Of a DNA stretch of 8,960 bases, positions 1-6,539 are shown in pieces (position 1 is the first letter of the stretch; the number at the start of each line of letters is the position of its first letter). The DNA lies in contig CAJBVC010000729.1 in NCBI GenBank assembly GCA_903958915.1, forward strand, positions 1 through 8,960. The letters run 5' to 3'. The notes under the pieces are model-generated. The model did not search any database, had not been told where the DNA came from, and was given only the letters and a program-made list of their open reading frames with translations. Origin of the DNA: an uncultured beta proteobacterium. GTDB lineage: Bacteria; Pseudomonadota; Gammaproteobacteria; Burkholderiales; Burkholderiaceae_C. Position numbers and translations under genes: made by a program.

Positions 1-77
1 ACGTGCAACTGCACCGCGCCCGACGTCGGTTACGGGAGTGCATGGAATTGAACTGGTTTGGGAAAGTGAGCATGTGA
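1..77 (+). CDS. ECF-family RNA polymerase sigma factor, C-terminal end only (5' end outside window)
   Basis: The third forward frame reads from the window edge through 24 residues to a TGA at 75-77. The peptide contains VQLHRARRRLRECMELNWF, which fits the end of region 4 of ECF sigma factors: the recognition helix that contacts the -35 element, followed by a short basic tail (typically V-K-x-R-L-H-R-A-R-x-x-L-R). Only this fragment is visible, so the subfamily and target promoters cannot be assigned. The stop codon overlaps by one base (TGATG) the ATG of the zinc-finger gene that follows. Such a layout is typical of a sigma factor translated together with its anti-sigma partner. The peptide is short, so the call depends on the arginine-rich motif together with the partner gene. 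Confidence 0.72.
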   Translation, partial: VQLHRARRRLRECMELNWFGKVSM

Positions 78-268
78 TGGCACCCTTGATGCGTACCTGT
101 CGCGAAGTGGCCGCCCTGTTGGTGGCCAGAGAAGACCGTGCCCTGGGGCTGGCGGATCGGTTTGCTCTGCGCATGCACATGGCTATTTGTGACACATGCC
201 CCCGCTTTGAACGCCAAATGTTGAGTTTGCGCAACAGTTTGCAACAGTGGCGAAACTACACAGAGTAG
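77..268 (+). CDS. Small zinc-finger (ZAS/zf-HC2-like) putative anti-sigma factor, 63 aa
   Basis: This 63-residue cytoplasmic protein has C8 and the motif H34-x3-C38-x2-C41, the zinc-binding signature of ZAS (zf-HC2) anti-sigma factors. In characterised members this fold binds the cognate ECF sigma factor and can release it on oxidation or metal loss. There is no membrane segment and no extracytoplasmic sensor domain, so any signal would have to be sensed in the cytoplasm. An in-frame ATG at 38 would give 76 residues. I chose ATG 77 because it overlaps the upstream sigma-factor stop (TGATG), a purine-rich GGAAAG lies 10 bases upstream, and the first extra 13 residues would lie inside the sigma gene. 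ATG 89 is another possibility, giving 59 residues. The partner sigma factor and the regulon are inferred; a role as a plain zinc-binding accessory protein is not excluded. Confidence 0.72.
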   Translation: MAPLMRTCREVAALLVAREDRALGLADRFALRMHMAICDTCPRFERQMLSLRNSLQQWRNYTE

Positions 269-473
269 GACGAATTGGCCGAAAGCCAGGCAAAATTGAA
301 AGAAAAATTAGCAAACCCAGAAAAACTATCGCATAATGAATCAGTATTGCCGTGAAATCGGTGTACGGGTTTGCGGTGATCTGCCAGTTTCGCGTCTGCT
401 TTAGTCTTCATTGGTTTGTTGATTGCGGGTTTGGACTCCATCGCGTTTTGAGAGTTATTTTGAGGAGTCCTTC
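269..473 (+). promoter_or_regulatory. Gene-free region with probable promoter and long 5' leader of the RRM gene
   Basis: No coding sequence is convincing in these 205 bases, which are visibly more A/T-rich than the flanking genes. The best sigma70-like candidate is TTAGCA (308-313), 18 bases, then CATAAT (332-337). It would start transcription near 344 and give an untranslated leader of about 130 bases. The stretch just before the gene is T-rich. Long leaders are known for cold-shock mRNAs, and small bacterial RRM proteins are often cold-induced, but thermoregulation here is only inference. I see no clear terminator after the zinc-finger gene, so read-through from the sigma operon is also possible. 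Confidence 0.3.
462..467 (+). promoter_or_regulatory. Shine-Dalgarno GAGGAG of the RRM gene
   Basis: GAGGAG sits six bases before the ATG at 474. It is the strongest ribosome binding site in the window and it fixes the start. The reading frame is open upstream to a TTG at 423, but that would add 17 residues unlike an RRM amino terminus and place this site inside the gene. Confidence 0.85.
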
Positions 474-902
474 ATGGGCAACAAACTTTACGTAGGCAAC
501 CTGCCTTATTCTTTCCGTGATGAAGATCTGCAACAAGCTTTTGCGGCACACGGTTCCGTTACCAGCGCCAAGGTCATGATGGAACGTGACACCGGCCGCT
601 CCAAAGGCTTCGGCTTTGTGGAAATGGGCAGTGACGCTGAGGCACAAGCTGCCATCAACGGCATGAATGGTCAACAATTCGGTGGCCGCGGTCTGGTGGT
701 TAACGAAGCCCGTCCGATGGAAGCACGCCCCCCCCGCACGGGTGGTGGTGGCTTCGGTGGCGGTGGCGGTGGCCGTAGTGGCGGCGGCGGTGGCGGCTAC
801 GGTGGTGGCGCTGGCGGCGGCGGCGGTGGTTACGGCGGTGGCGGCAGTCGTAGCGGTGGCGGCGGCGGCGGTGGTTACGGCGGTGGCCGTAGCAGCTACT
901 AA
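474..902 (+). CDS. Glycine-rich single-RRM RNA-binding protein, 142 aa
   Basis: An RNA recognition motif spans about residues 3-81. RNP2 is L5-YVGN-L10 and RNP1 is K44-GFGFVE-M51, with the aromatic positions (Y6, F46, F48) needed to stack on RNA bases. From residue 90 to the end the protein is almost pure glycine, broken by single Tyr, Ser, Arg and Phe residues (GGGGYGGG-type blocks), and it ends RSSY. This architecture matches the bacterial and cyanobacterial Rbp and plant GRP families. Those are cytoplasmic single-stranded-RNA binders, often cold-induced, and are thought to act as RNA chaperones. The tail is probably disordered and could add nonspecific RNA binding or self-association. The tail DNA contains an exact in-frame 30-bp repeat. 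The gene is monocistronic by appearance, with its own strong ribosome site and a terminator 28 bases after the stop. Its RNA targets cannot be told from sequence. Confidence 0.95.
   Translation: MGNKLYVGNLPYSFRDEDLQQAFAAHGSVTSAKVMMERDTGRSKGFGFVEMGSDAEAQAAINGMNGQQFGGRGLVVNEARPMEARPPRTGGGGFGGGGGGRSGGGGGGYGGGAGGGGGGYGGGGSRSGGGGGGGYGGGRSSY
813..887 (+). repeat. Exact 30-bp direct repeat (45-bp period) in the glycine-rich coding tail
   Basis: The stretches 813-842 and 858-887 are identical over 30 bases. Each encodes GGGGGGYGGG in frame, and the 15-base spacer encodes GSRSG. The period of 45 bases is 15 codons, so loss or gain of a unit would keep the frame. Smaller GGC/GGT runs fill the region from about 739 on. 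Confidence 0.9.
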
Positions 903-930
903 GCAGCAACCCGGAATTGAATTTCCAGAC

Positions 931-955
931 AAAAAGGGCCTTCGGGCCCTTTTTT
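931..955. terminator. Bidirectional intrinsic terminator between the RRM gene and the SDR gene
   Basis: The hairpin has a perfect GGGCC/GGCCC stem closed by a TTCG loop. It is flanked by five A on the left and six T on the right, which lengthen the stem by A-T pairs. It lies 28 bases after the RRM stop on the + strand. On the - strand it lies 17 bases after the SDR stop, where the left A-run reads as a T-run. It can therefore end both convergent transcripts. Confidence 0.93.
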
Positions 956-972
956 GTTGCCACAGGAGGCGC

Positions 973-1752
973 TCACATGTGGCCGGGTGATCGTGGCTTG
1001 CGCGGTCGTCCCGCAAAAATTCTGTCGAAGAGGGCGTTGGGGAGCACGCGCAGGAGTTTCGCGACCACGCCCATCTGCCACGGAATGACCCGGTAGCTGC
1101 ACCCGGTCTGGATTGCGCGAAACGCGCACTCGGCAAAGTCTTCGGCTGCCATCAGAAACGGCATCGAATACGAGTTCTTCTCGGTCAAGGGCGTCTTGAT
1201 GTAGCCAGGGCTGAGTGTGACCACCTTGACGCCACTGGAGCGCAACTCACCGCGCAACGACTCGCAATAGCTGATGACAGCCGCCTTGCTGGCGCAGTAG
1301 GCGCCATGCCCTGGCATGCCCCGGATGCCGTGCGCACTGGCAATACCGACCAGTGTGCCCGAGCCACGCTCTGCCATCGGTTGCACAAAGCAATGGAAGG
1401 TGGCGGCCATTCCCACGTTGTTGGTGGCGAATGTGCGCGCCATCACATCGATGTCCTCACGGAAGGATGTATCCATTCCGGTGCTGAAACCTGCACACGC
1501 GATCACAACGTCCGGAACACCCTGGCGCTGCAAGCAGTCCATTCCAGCCGCCACGATACTGTCGACTTGCGACACATCCGCGCTATAAATTTGAAAGCGC
1601 TCTACGCTTATCCCACGGGCGTTAACCCAGGATTCGATCTCCGAAATCCGGCGCCCCGCGAGCGCCAGATCGTAGCCGGCCTGGTAGTAACGCCACGCCA
1701 GGGCCTGCCCCAAACCACTGGAAGCGCCGGTGATGAAGACCAGTTGCGTCAT
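973..1752 (-). CDS. SDR-family NAD(P)-dependent oxidoreductase, 259 aa
   Basis: This is a classical short-chain dehydrogenase/reductase with a Rossmann fold. The cofactor loop is T8-GASSGL-G15. Basic R34-R35 after the second strand suggest NADP(H), and D59 is the conserved adenine-ring contact. The usual NNAG motif is ACAG (85-88). The active site has N112, S139, Y152 and K156 (YCASK), and P182-G183 follows. Length is normal for the family. The last 20 or so residues are basic and proline-rich (GRPRKPRSPGHM). The gene starts 15 bases after the lptC stop on the same strand and is the last gene before the terminator, so it is probably co-transcribed with the LPS genes. The substrate cannot be read from sequence; a role in envelope lipid or sugar metabolism is inferred from position only. 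The ribosome site is modest (GCAGGG about eight bases upstream). Confidence 0.92.
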   Translation of the reverse strand: MTQLVFITGASSGLGQALAWRYYQAGYDLALAGRRISEIESWVNARGISVERFQIYSADVSQVDSIVAAGMDCLQRQGVPDVVIACAGFSTGMDTSFREDIDVMARTFATNNVGMAATFHCFVQPMAERGSGTLVGIASAHGIRGMPGHGAYCASKAAVISYCESLRGELRSSGVKVVTLSPGYIKTPLTEKNSYSMPFLMAAEDFAECAFRAIQTGCSYRVIPWQMGVVAKLLRVLPNALFDRIFAGRPRKPRSPGHM

Positions 1753-1767
1753 GACGGGGCCCTGCCG

Positions 1768-2379
1768 CTACGGAGTGCCCGGCACCAGGGTGCCCCGCAC
1801 CCGGCCATTCAACTGCAGCACCTGCTCCACGTTGTCGAATTCCATGGCGTCGGCACTGAAGCGGTCGCGTCCTCGAATCAGCTCAACGGGCTTGTGCGAG
1901 CGAATCTTTTCGCTCTTGGTGAACGCGTGCAAAAACTCGCCCCGATACTCCATCCGTGGTGTGGTCTGCGCCTTCGGCCCAGCGGTTGCTTCACGCACGA
2001 TGACGGCGTTACCCATTAGTTGCACTTCGGTGGTGTTCTCGTTGGTCAAGCCCTTGCGAGCACTGGCGGTTGTCAGGCGCCCCTGCTCGTCGAACGAGCG
2101 CAGGCGAATACCGTCGATCTCCAGCCAGCGCGTGTCCGGGTAGTGGCGCGCCTCGTCGCCCGTGACTTCGGTGCGCATGCGGCCACTCGCATCGAAAGTG
2201 CGCAGAGAAAACCCGCGCATGAAGTAATCAGGCTCATGGCGCAAGGCGCCAGGCGCAACCGGACTGCTGGTGACGGGCGTCGTGTGCAACAGCCAGTAAG
2301 TCCCCAATGCCAGCACTCCCATTACGGTCAGCGGCAGGTATAGCAGGAACCGATCCCAGAGCTCTCGAACCAGGTTCAT
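1768..2379 (-). CDS. lptC: LPS export system protein LptC, 203 aa
   Basis: LptC is the bitopic inner-membrane component of the Lpt bridge. It takes LPS from the LptB2FG transporter and passes it to periplasmic LptA. The sequence shows a short cytoplasmic start with basic residues, one membrane segment at about 10-32, and then a periplasmic region of about 50-195 with the expected beta-jellyroll character: YFMRGFSLRTFDASGR, the EVTGDEARHYPDT segment, a central LMGNAVIVREA strand and the ending RVRGTLVPG. Length fits the family (about 190-210). The ATG at 2379 overlaps the kdsC stop (ATGA), indicating translational coupling. LptC sequences diverge strongly, so the assignment rests partly on the kdsD-kdsC context. 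The genes that commonly follow, lptA and lptB, are absent here; an SDR gene follows instead. Confidence 0.9.
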   Translation of the reverse strand: MNLVRELWDRFLLYLPLTVMGVLALGTYWLLHTTPVTSSPVAPGALRHEPDYFMRGFSLRTFDASGRMRTEVTGDEARHYPDTRWLEIDGIRLRSFDEQGRLTTASARKGLTNENTTEVQLMGNAVIVREATAGPKAQTTPRMEYRGEFLHAFTKSEKIRSHKPVELIRGRDRFSADAMEFDNVEQVLQLNGRVRGTLVPGTP

Positions 2380-2948
2380 GGCTGGGTGTATCTTTCCAGC
2401 AAACGCCGGTAGTGCCCGCTTGCCATCAGCAGCAGATCACATAGCTCGCGGGCGGCGCCGTGACCACCAGCAGTCTGCGTCACAAAGTGGGCCGCAGCCA
2501 GCACTTCGGCGTGGGCATTGCGGGGGGCACACGCGAAGGCGCTGGCTTGCATCACCGGCAGATCAGGCCAGTCATCGCCCATGGCAGCTGCCTGGCTCCA
2601 GTCCAGCCCCAGCGTAACCAGCGTCTGCTGCGCGACCGGTCGCTTGTCTTCGCAGCCAAAGTGGGCATGCGTAATCCCTAGGGCCCGCAAACGCAATCGC
2701 AGAGGTTTGGAATCGCGCCCCGTAATGACCACCGGCGTGATGCCTGCCTGTTGCAGCATCTTGAGGCCGTGGCCGTCCAGCGTGCTGAATTGCTTCAAGG
2801 ATTCCCCGGTCTCGGAAAAAAACAGTCCGCCATCGGTCAGCACCCCATCGACATCGAAGAACACCACTTTGACGGGTTGCGCACGTAGCAGCAACTCGGT
2901 TGCAAACGACAGAACCGGCAGGGCTGCTGTCTGGGCTGGAGTACTCAT
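2376..2948 (-). CDS. kdsC: 3-deoxy-D-manno-octulosonate 8-phosphate phosphatase KdsC, 190 aa
   Basis: KdsC hydrolyses Kdo-8-phosphate to Kdo and phosphate in the cytoplasm, the third step of Kdo synthesis for the LPS inner core. It is a capless HAD phosphatase, usually a tetramer. All HAD motifs are visible: D32-V-D34-G (nucleophile and acid/base) followed by VLTDGG, T76 in ITGRD, K102 in EDKRP, and GDDWPD (124-129) holding the Mg-binding aspartates. The segment GGHGAARE (161-168) is the characteristic C-terminal feature of this subfamily. The frame stays open upstream across kdsD, but ATG 2948 is the start: it overlaps the kdsD stop (ATGA), has AAGG five to six bases upstream, and gives the family length. 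A roughly 25-residue extension before the nucleophile strand is a little long but common in beta-proteobacteria. Confidence 0.96.
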   Translation of the reverse strand: MSTPAQTAALPVLSFATELLLRAQPVKVVFFDVDGVLTDGGLFFSETGESLKQFSTLDGHGLKMLQQAGITPVVITGRDSKPLRLRLRALGITHAHFGCEDKRPVAQQTLVTLGLDWSQAAAMGDDWPDLPVMQASAFACAPRNAHAEVLAAAHFVTQTAGGHGAARELCDLLLMASGHYRRLLERYTQP

Positions 2949-3946
2949 ATGACCTTGGCCCGCATCAGGTCGTTGCTGTTGACCGCACCACACAGGTGGT
3001 TGGCCTCGTCCACCACCAATACGCTGGTGATGCGCTTGCGTTCCATCAGGTCCGCAGCATCCACCGCCAGCGCGTGCTGATCCACGGTGCAGGGACCGGG
3101 GTGCATCACCTCCTGGGCGGTCTTGGAGCGCAAGTCGGCACCCTGTTCCACCAGCCGGCGCAAGTCGCCATCGGTAAAGATGCCCAATACCAGGCCGTCG
3201 TCGTTGACCACCGCGGTGGCACCCAGGCCCTTGGCACTCATTTCGCGCATCAGATCGCTGAAGCTCGCCTGGGCACGGACACGGGGGACTGCCTCGCCAC
3301 TGCGCATCACATCGCTTACGTGAGTGAGCAATTTGCGACCCAGAGCTCCGCCCGGGTGGGAACGGGCAAAGTCCTCCGCTCGAAACCCCCTGGCATCCAA
3401 CAAGGCCACGGCAAGCGCATCGCCAAGAGCCAGTTGCGCCGTGGTGCTGGCGGTAGGCGCAAGATTCAGTGGGCACGCTTCCTTATCCACGGCGGTGTCA
3501 AGCCACAAGTCGGCGTGCTGTGCCATGGTCGAGTTCGGGTTACCCGTCATCACCACCAGCGCTGTCCCCAGCCGTTTGATGAGTGGCAGAATGGCCGCCA
3601 TTTCCTCAGACTCGCCGCTGTTGGAAATCGCCAATACCAGGTCCACCGGCGTCACCATGCCGAGGTCGCCATGGCTGGCTTCTCCAGGATGCACAAAGAA
3701 GGCAGGCGTGCCCGTGGACGCCAGTGTGGCAGCAATCTTGCGGCCCACATGCCCGCTCTTGCCCATGCCCATCACCACCACCCGCCCCTGCAACGCGAGC
3801 ACACGCTGCACGGTATCGGCAAACGCCTGACCAATGCGGTCTTTCAGCCCCAGAATCGCAGCGGCCTCGATATCCAGTGTTTCCTGCGCCAGCGCGATAG
3901 CCCGCTGTGAAGGCAAGTCGGCGGAGGTAGATACAGATGCTCGCAT
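2945..3946 (-). CDS. kdsD: D-arabinose 5-phosphate isomerase KdsD (KpsF/GutQ family), 333 aa
   Basis: KdsD interconverts D-ribulose 5-phosphate and D-arabinose 5-phosphate, committing pentose to Kdo synthesis. A sugar-isomerase (SIS) domain covers about residues 45-180, with GMGKSG (60-65), HPGEASHGDLG (86-96), the phosphate-binding SNSGES (108-113), and the APTAST stretch from 163. The segment SHPGGALGR (196-204) follows. Two CBS domains occupy about 210-266 and 277-331 and may sense a nucleotide or product. Length is close to the 328 of E. coli KdsD. It is the first gene of the leftward operon and overlaps kdsC by four bases. No Shine-Dalgarno is visible before ATG 3946, and a TATAAAAT box lies only about eight bases upstream, so the mRNA may have little or no leader, or the true start may be a later codon. 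Later steps (KdsA, KdsB) are not in the window. Confidence 0.96.
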   Translation of the reverse strand: MRASVSTSADLPSQRAIALAQETLDIEAAAILGLKDRIGQAFADTVQRVLALQGRVVVMGMGKSGHVGRKIAATLASTGTPAFFVHPGEASHGDLGMVTPVDLVLAISNSGESEEMAAILPLIKRLGTALVVMTGNPNSTMAQHADLWLDTAVDKEACPLNLAPTASTTAQLALGDALAVALLDARGFRAEDFARSHPGGALGRKLLTHVSDVMRSGEAVPRVRAQASFSDLMREMSAKGLGATAVVNDDGLVLGIFTDGDLRRLVEQGADLRSKTAQEVMHPGPCTVDQHALAVDAADLMERKRITSVLVVDEANHLCGAVNSNDLMRAKVI

Positions 3947-3990
3947 GGCGGCATTTTATAGATCGTCTCAGCTCTTGCTAGTATGCAGGC
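3947..3990. promoter_or_regulatory. 44-bp divergent promoter region between kdsD and the CPA2 antiporter
   Basis: Two divergent genes start on either side of these 44 bases, so both promoters must lie here or inside the opposite coding sequence. On the - strand TATAAAAT (3960 to 3953) resembles a -10 box and would begin transcription nearly at the kdsD ATG. On the + strand TAGTAT (3979-3984) is a weaker -10 candidate, again almost at the start codon. Neither has a good -35 match at 17 bases. Neither gene shows a proper ribosome binding site in the gap. Confidence 0.4.
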
Positions 3991-5976
3991 ATGAGCGCGC
4001 TCGAAATCACCCTTCTTTATCTGCTCGCCGCGGTGCTCGGCGTAGTGGTGTGCCGTTCCTTCAAATTGCCGCCGATGCTGGGGTACCTCGCGGTGGGTGT
4101 GGTGATTGGCCCCAATGCGCTGGCTTTGTCCAAGGACGCCGCCAGCGTGCAGCATCTGGGTGAGTACGGCGTGGTGTTCCTGATGTTCGTCATTGGCCTG
4201 GAATTCAATTTGCCGAAGTTGCGCGCCATGCGCCAGCATGTGTTCGGGCTGGGACTGCTTCAGGTGACAGCGACCATGCTGGTAGCGACTTTGGTCGTGA
4301 TTGGCATTACGGCGGCGGCCCCGCAACTCTGGAGCATGTCGTGGCAAACGGCACTGGCGATCTCGAGCGCACTGGCCATGAGTAGCACCGCCATTTTGGT
4401 CAAGCTGATGGTGGAACGCCTCGAGATGGAATCCGAGCACGGAAAGCGTGTCATGGGCGTGCTGTTGTTCCAGGATCTGGCCGTGGTACCCCTCTTGGTG
4501 CTGATTCCGGCACTGGGGTCCACCGGGGACAACATGGGACAGGCATTGATGCTCGCCGCCGTCAAGGCTGCGGCATTGATCACGGTGCTGCTGGTGGGTG
4601 GGCAGGCGGTGATGCGGCGCTGGTTGACCATCGTCGCGCGCCGCAAAAGCGAGGAGTTGTTTGTCCTGAACCTGCTGTTTATCACGCTGGGGCTGGCGTG
4701 GCTTACGGAGCTCGCGGGATTGAGCCTTGCGCTGGGCGCGTTCATCGCTGGCATGCTGATTTCGGAGACGGAATACAAGCACCAGGTGGAGACCGACATC
4801 CGGCCCTTCCACGATGTACTGCTGGGCCTGTTTTTCATCAGTATCGGAATGCTGCTGGACTGGCGAGAGGTGATGGACCACTGGCCGCTGGTCCTGTTGC
4901 TACTGGTTGTTCCCACGCTGTGCAAGGCATTGCTGGTGGCGCTGTTTTCAAAGGCGCTCGGTGCAAGTTCCGGAACTGCATTGCGCACCGGCTTGTACCT
5001 GGCACAGGCCGGAGAATTCGGTTTTGTACTGCTGACATTGGCGCAGAAGAACGCGCTGGTGCCTCCTGCGCTGATGAATTCGATTCTGGCCAGCATGGTG
5101 CTGTCCATGCTCGCCACACCTTTCATCGTGATGTACAGCAACCGTATCGTGATGAAGGTCGTGAGCAGCGAGTGGTTGCAACAGTCGTTGCAGATGACCA
5201 CCATTGCGCGCAAATCCATCAATGCCAACCGACACGTCATCATTTGCGGCTATGGCCGTTGTGGACAGAACCTCGCACGTATTCTGGAAAAAGAGGGGAT
5301 TCCATACATGGCGCTGGACCTCGACCCCGACCGGGTACGCCAGGCCGCTGCGGCTGGGGACTCCGTGGTGTTTGGCGACGCGTCCCGCCTGCAGGCACTG
5401 ATGGCCAGCGGTTTGGCACGGGCCAGTGCGGTGGTCATCACCTATCTGGATGTTCCGGGCGCGCTCAAGGTCCTGGGCCACACCCAGGCTCACGCGCCGC
5501 AGGTCCCCGTGATCGTGCGGACCCAGGACGACCACAGCCTGGCGAAATTGCAGGAGGCCGGGGCCACCGAAGTGGTACCCGAGGCAATCGAGGGGTCCCT
5601 CATGCTGGCCAGCCACGCGCTGGCCCTGGTAGGCGTGCCCATGCGCCGGGTGTTGCGCATTGTCCAGGAGCAGCGCGATGCCCGCTACGACCTGTTGCGC
5701 GGCTATTTCCACGGTGTCGACGACAACTCGGTGGATGAGCTGGAGCATGAGCGGCTATCCACTATCACCTTGCCAACGGCCGTCAGGACGTCCGGGCGCA
5801 CATTGGGCCACTTCGCACTGCACGCCGTCGGTATTCGCGTGCTGAGTATTCGACGTAGCAATGGGAAGAAGGCGGATCCCGGCGATGACACCGTGCTGGA
5901 GGGCGGTGATACGCTGGTGCTCTCAGGCCAAGCCGAAGCGCTGGCGTTGGCTGAACAGAAGTTACTCAAAGGATAG
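3991..5976 (+). CDS. CPA2-family monovalent cation:proton antiporter with RCK domain (KefB/KefC-like), 661 aa
   Basis: This inner-membrane antiporter exchanges K+ or Na+ for H+. Residues about 5-385 form the Na+/H+ exchanger domain with roughly twelve membrane segments. Visible CPA2 marks are [11 protein letters not shown] (31-41), FVIGLEF (66-72), [10 protein letters not shown] (131-140), QDLAVVPLL (161-169, with the presumed ion-binding D162), GLFFISIGM (279-287) and [10 protein letters not shown] (338-347). An RCK_N/TrkA-N domain starts near 414 with the nucleotide-binding G420-Y-G-R-C-G425 loop and the acidic end of the second strand (LDLD). A TrkA-C/RCK_C domain fills about 590-660. At 661 residues with a TrkA-C end it is longer than E. 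coli KefC (620), and I cannot confirm glutathione gating or ion preference. No kefF/kefG-type oxidoreductase gene adjoins it. apt follows after eight bases, suggesting one transcript. Confidence 0.93.
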   Translation: MSALEITLLYLLAAVLGVVVCRSFKLPPMLGYLAVGVVIGPNALALSKDAASVQHLGEYGVVFLMFVIGLEFNLPKLRAMRQHVFGLGLLQVTATMLVATLVVIGITAAAPQLWSMSWQTALAISSALAMSSTAILVKLMVERLEMESEHGKRVMGVLLFQDLAVVPLLVLIPALGSTGDNMGQALMLAAVKAAALITVLLVGGQAVMRRWLTIVARRKSEELFVLNLLFITLGLAWLTELAGLSLALGAFIAGMLISETEYKHQVETDIRPFHDVLLGLFFISIGMLLDWREVMDHWPLVLLLLVVPTLCKALLVALFSKALGASSGTALRTGLYLAQAGEFGFVLLTLAQKNALVPPALMNSILASMVLSMLATPFIVMYSNRIVMKVVSSEWLQQSLQMTTIARKSINANRHVIICGYGRCGQNLARILEKEGIPYMALDLDPDRVRQAAAAGDSVVFGDASRLQALMASGLARASAVVITYLDVPGALKVLGHTQAHAPQVPVIVRTQDDHSLAKLQEAGATEVVPEAIEGSLMLASHALALVGVPMRRVLRIVQEQRDARYDLLRGYFHGVDDNSVDELEHERLSTITLPTAVRTSGRTLGHFALHAVGIRVLSIRRSNGKKADPGDDTVLEGGDTLVLSGQAEALALAEQKLLKG

Positions 5977-5984
5977 GTCTCACC

Positions 5985-6539
5985 ATGCAACACCTGAGCA
6001 TCAACCAGTACCTGCGTGACCACATCCGGACCGTGCCTGACTGGCCGGCTCCGGGCGTGCAGTTTCGCGATATCACACCGCTGTTGCAGGAGCCCAAGGT
6101 GTTTCGAGTGCTGATTGACGCGTTTGTACACCGCTACATGGATCCGGATATGCGTCCGGACGTCGTGGCGGGGCTGGATGCGCGGGGCTTCATTTTGGGG
6201 GCCGTGGTGGCCTACGAACTCAACATCGGATTTGTGCCAATTCGCAAAAAAGGGAAGTTGCCTTTCACTACCGTCGCGGAAACCTATGAACTCGAATACG
6301 GCAGTGCGACGGTGGAATTGCACACCGACGCGGTCAAGACCGGCGACCGGGTGTTGTTGATCGACGACCTGATCGCGACCGGAGGCACCATGATGGCGGG
6401 CAAAAAATTGCTCGAGCGTCTGGGCGCGCAGGTCATGGAGGGCGCTGCCATCGTTGACCTGCCGGAACTCGGTGGATCACAAAAGCTGCGCGAATCGGGG
6501 CTGGCCCTGTTTACCCTGCTGGATTTTGCCGGCCACTAA
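5985..6539 (+). CDS. apt: Adenine phosphoribosyltransferase, 184 aa
   Basis: Apt salvages adenine by converting adenine plus PRPP to AMP and pyrophosphate in the cytoplasm. The sequence carries the type I PRTase PRPP motif V123[12 protein letters not shown]135, with both acidic residues D127-D128. It also has the family marks [12 protein letters not shown] (23-34), [10 protein letters not shown] (63-72), the flexible catalytic loop region [10 protein letters not shown] (84-93) and YELEYG (101-106). Length is normal (170-185). A GGATAGG purine stretch immediately before the ATG overlaps the upstream antiporter stop and supplies the ribosome site. Co-transcription with the antiporter is likely. 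The TAA overlaps the stop of the convergent gene on the other strand, leaving no room for a separate terminator. Confidence 0.97.
   Translation: MQHLSINQYLRDHIRTVPDWPAPGVQFRDITPLLQEPKVFRVLIDAFVHRYMDPDMRPDVVAGLDARGFILGAVVAYELNIGFVPIRKKGKLPFTTVAETYELEYGSATVELHTDAVKTGDRVLLIDDLIATGGTMMAGKKLLERLGAQVMEGAAIVDLPELGGSQKLRESGLALFTLLDFAGH

Noticed and set aside
269..473. Small protein or ncRNA gene in the 205-base gap
   Set aside because: The only open frame (- strand 256-441) has no ribosome site or recognisable features, and no closed RNA gene with its own terminator is evident.
739..890. Repeat array resembling a CRISPR or minisatellite locus
   Set aside because: The repeats are glycine codons inside a clear reading frame, with only two exact 30-bp copies, no unique spacers and no cas genes.
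408..1136. Long - strand open frame rich in Ala/Thr opposite the RRM gene
   Set aside because: Its composition is the mirror of GGN glycine codons. It crosses the strong terminator and the SDR 3' end and has no recognisable domain.
2949..3476. N-terminal extension of kdsC giving a 366-residue protein
   Set aside because: The extra part overlaps kdsD in another frame and is unlike any HAD protein. The ATG at 2948 overlaps the kdsD stop and gives the family length.
2900..3910. 336-codon + strand open frame opposite kdsD
   Set aside because: It is antisense to a confidently identified gene, with His/Arg/Gln-rich nonsense composition. It is explained by codon bias in kdsD.
3844..4881. 345-codon open frame on the - strand opposite the antiporter
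   Set aside because: It is a shadow of a high-GC gene: His/Gln-rich composition, no domain, and the antiporter on the other strand has clear conserved motifs throughout.
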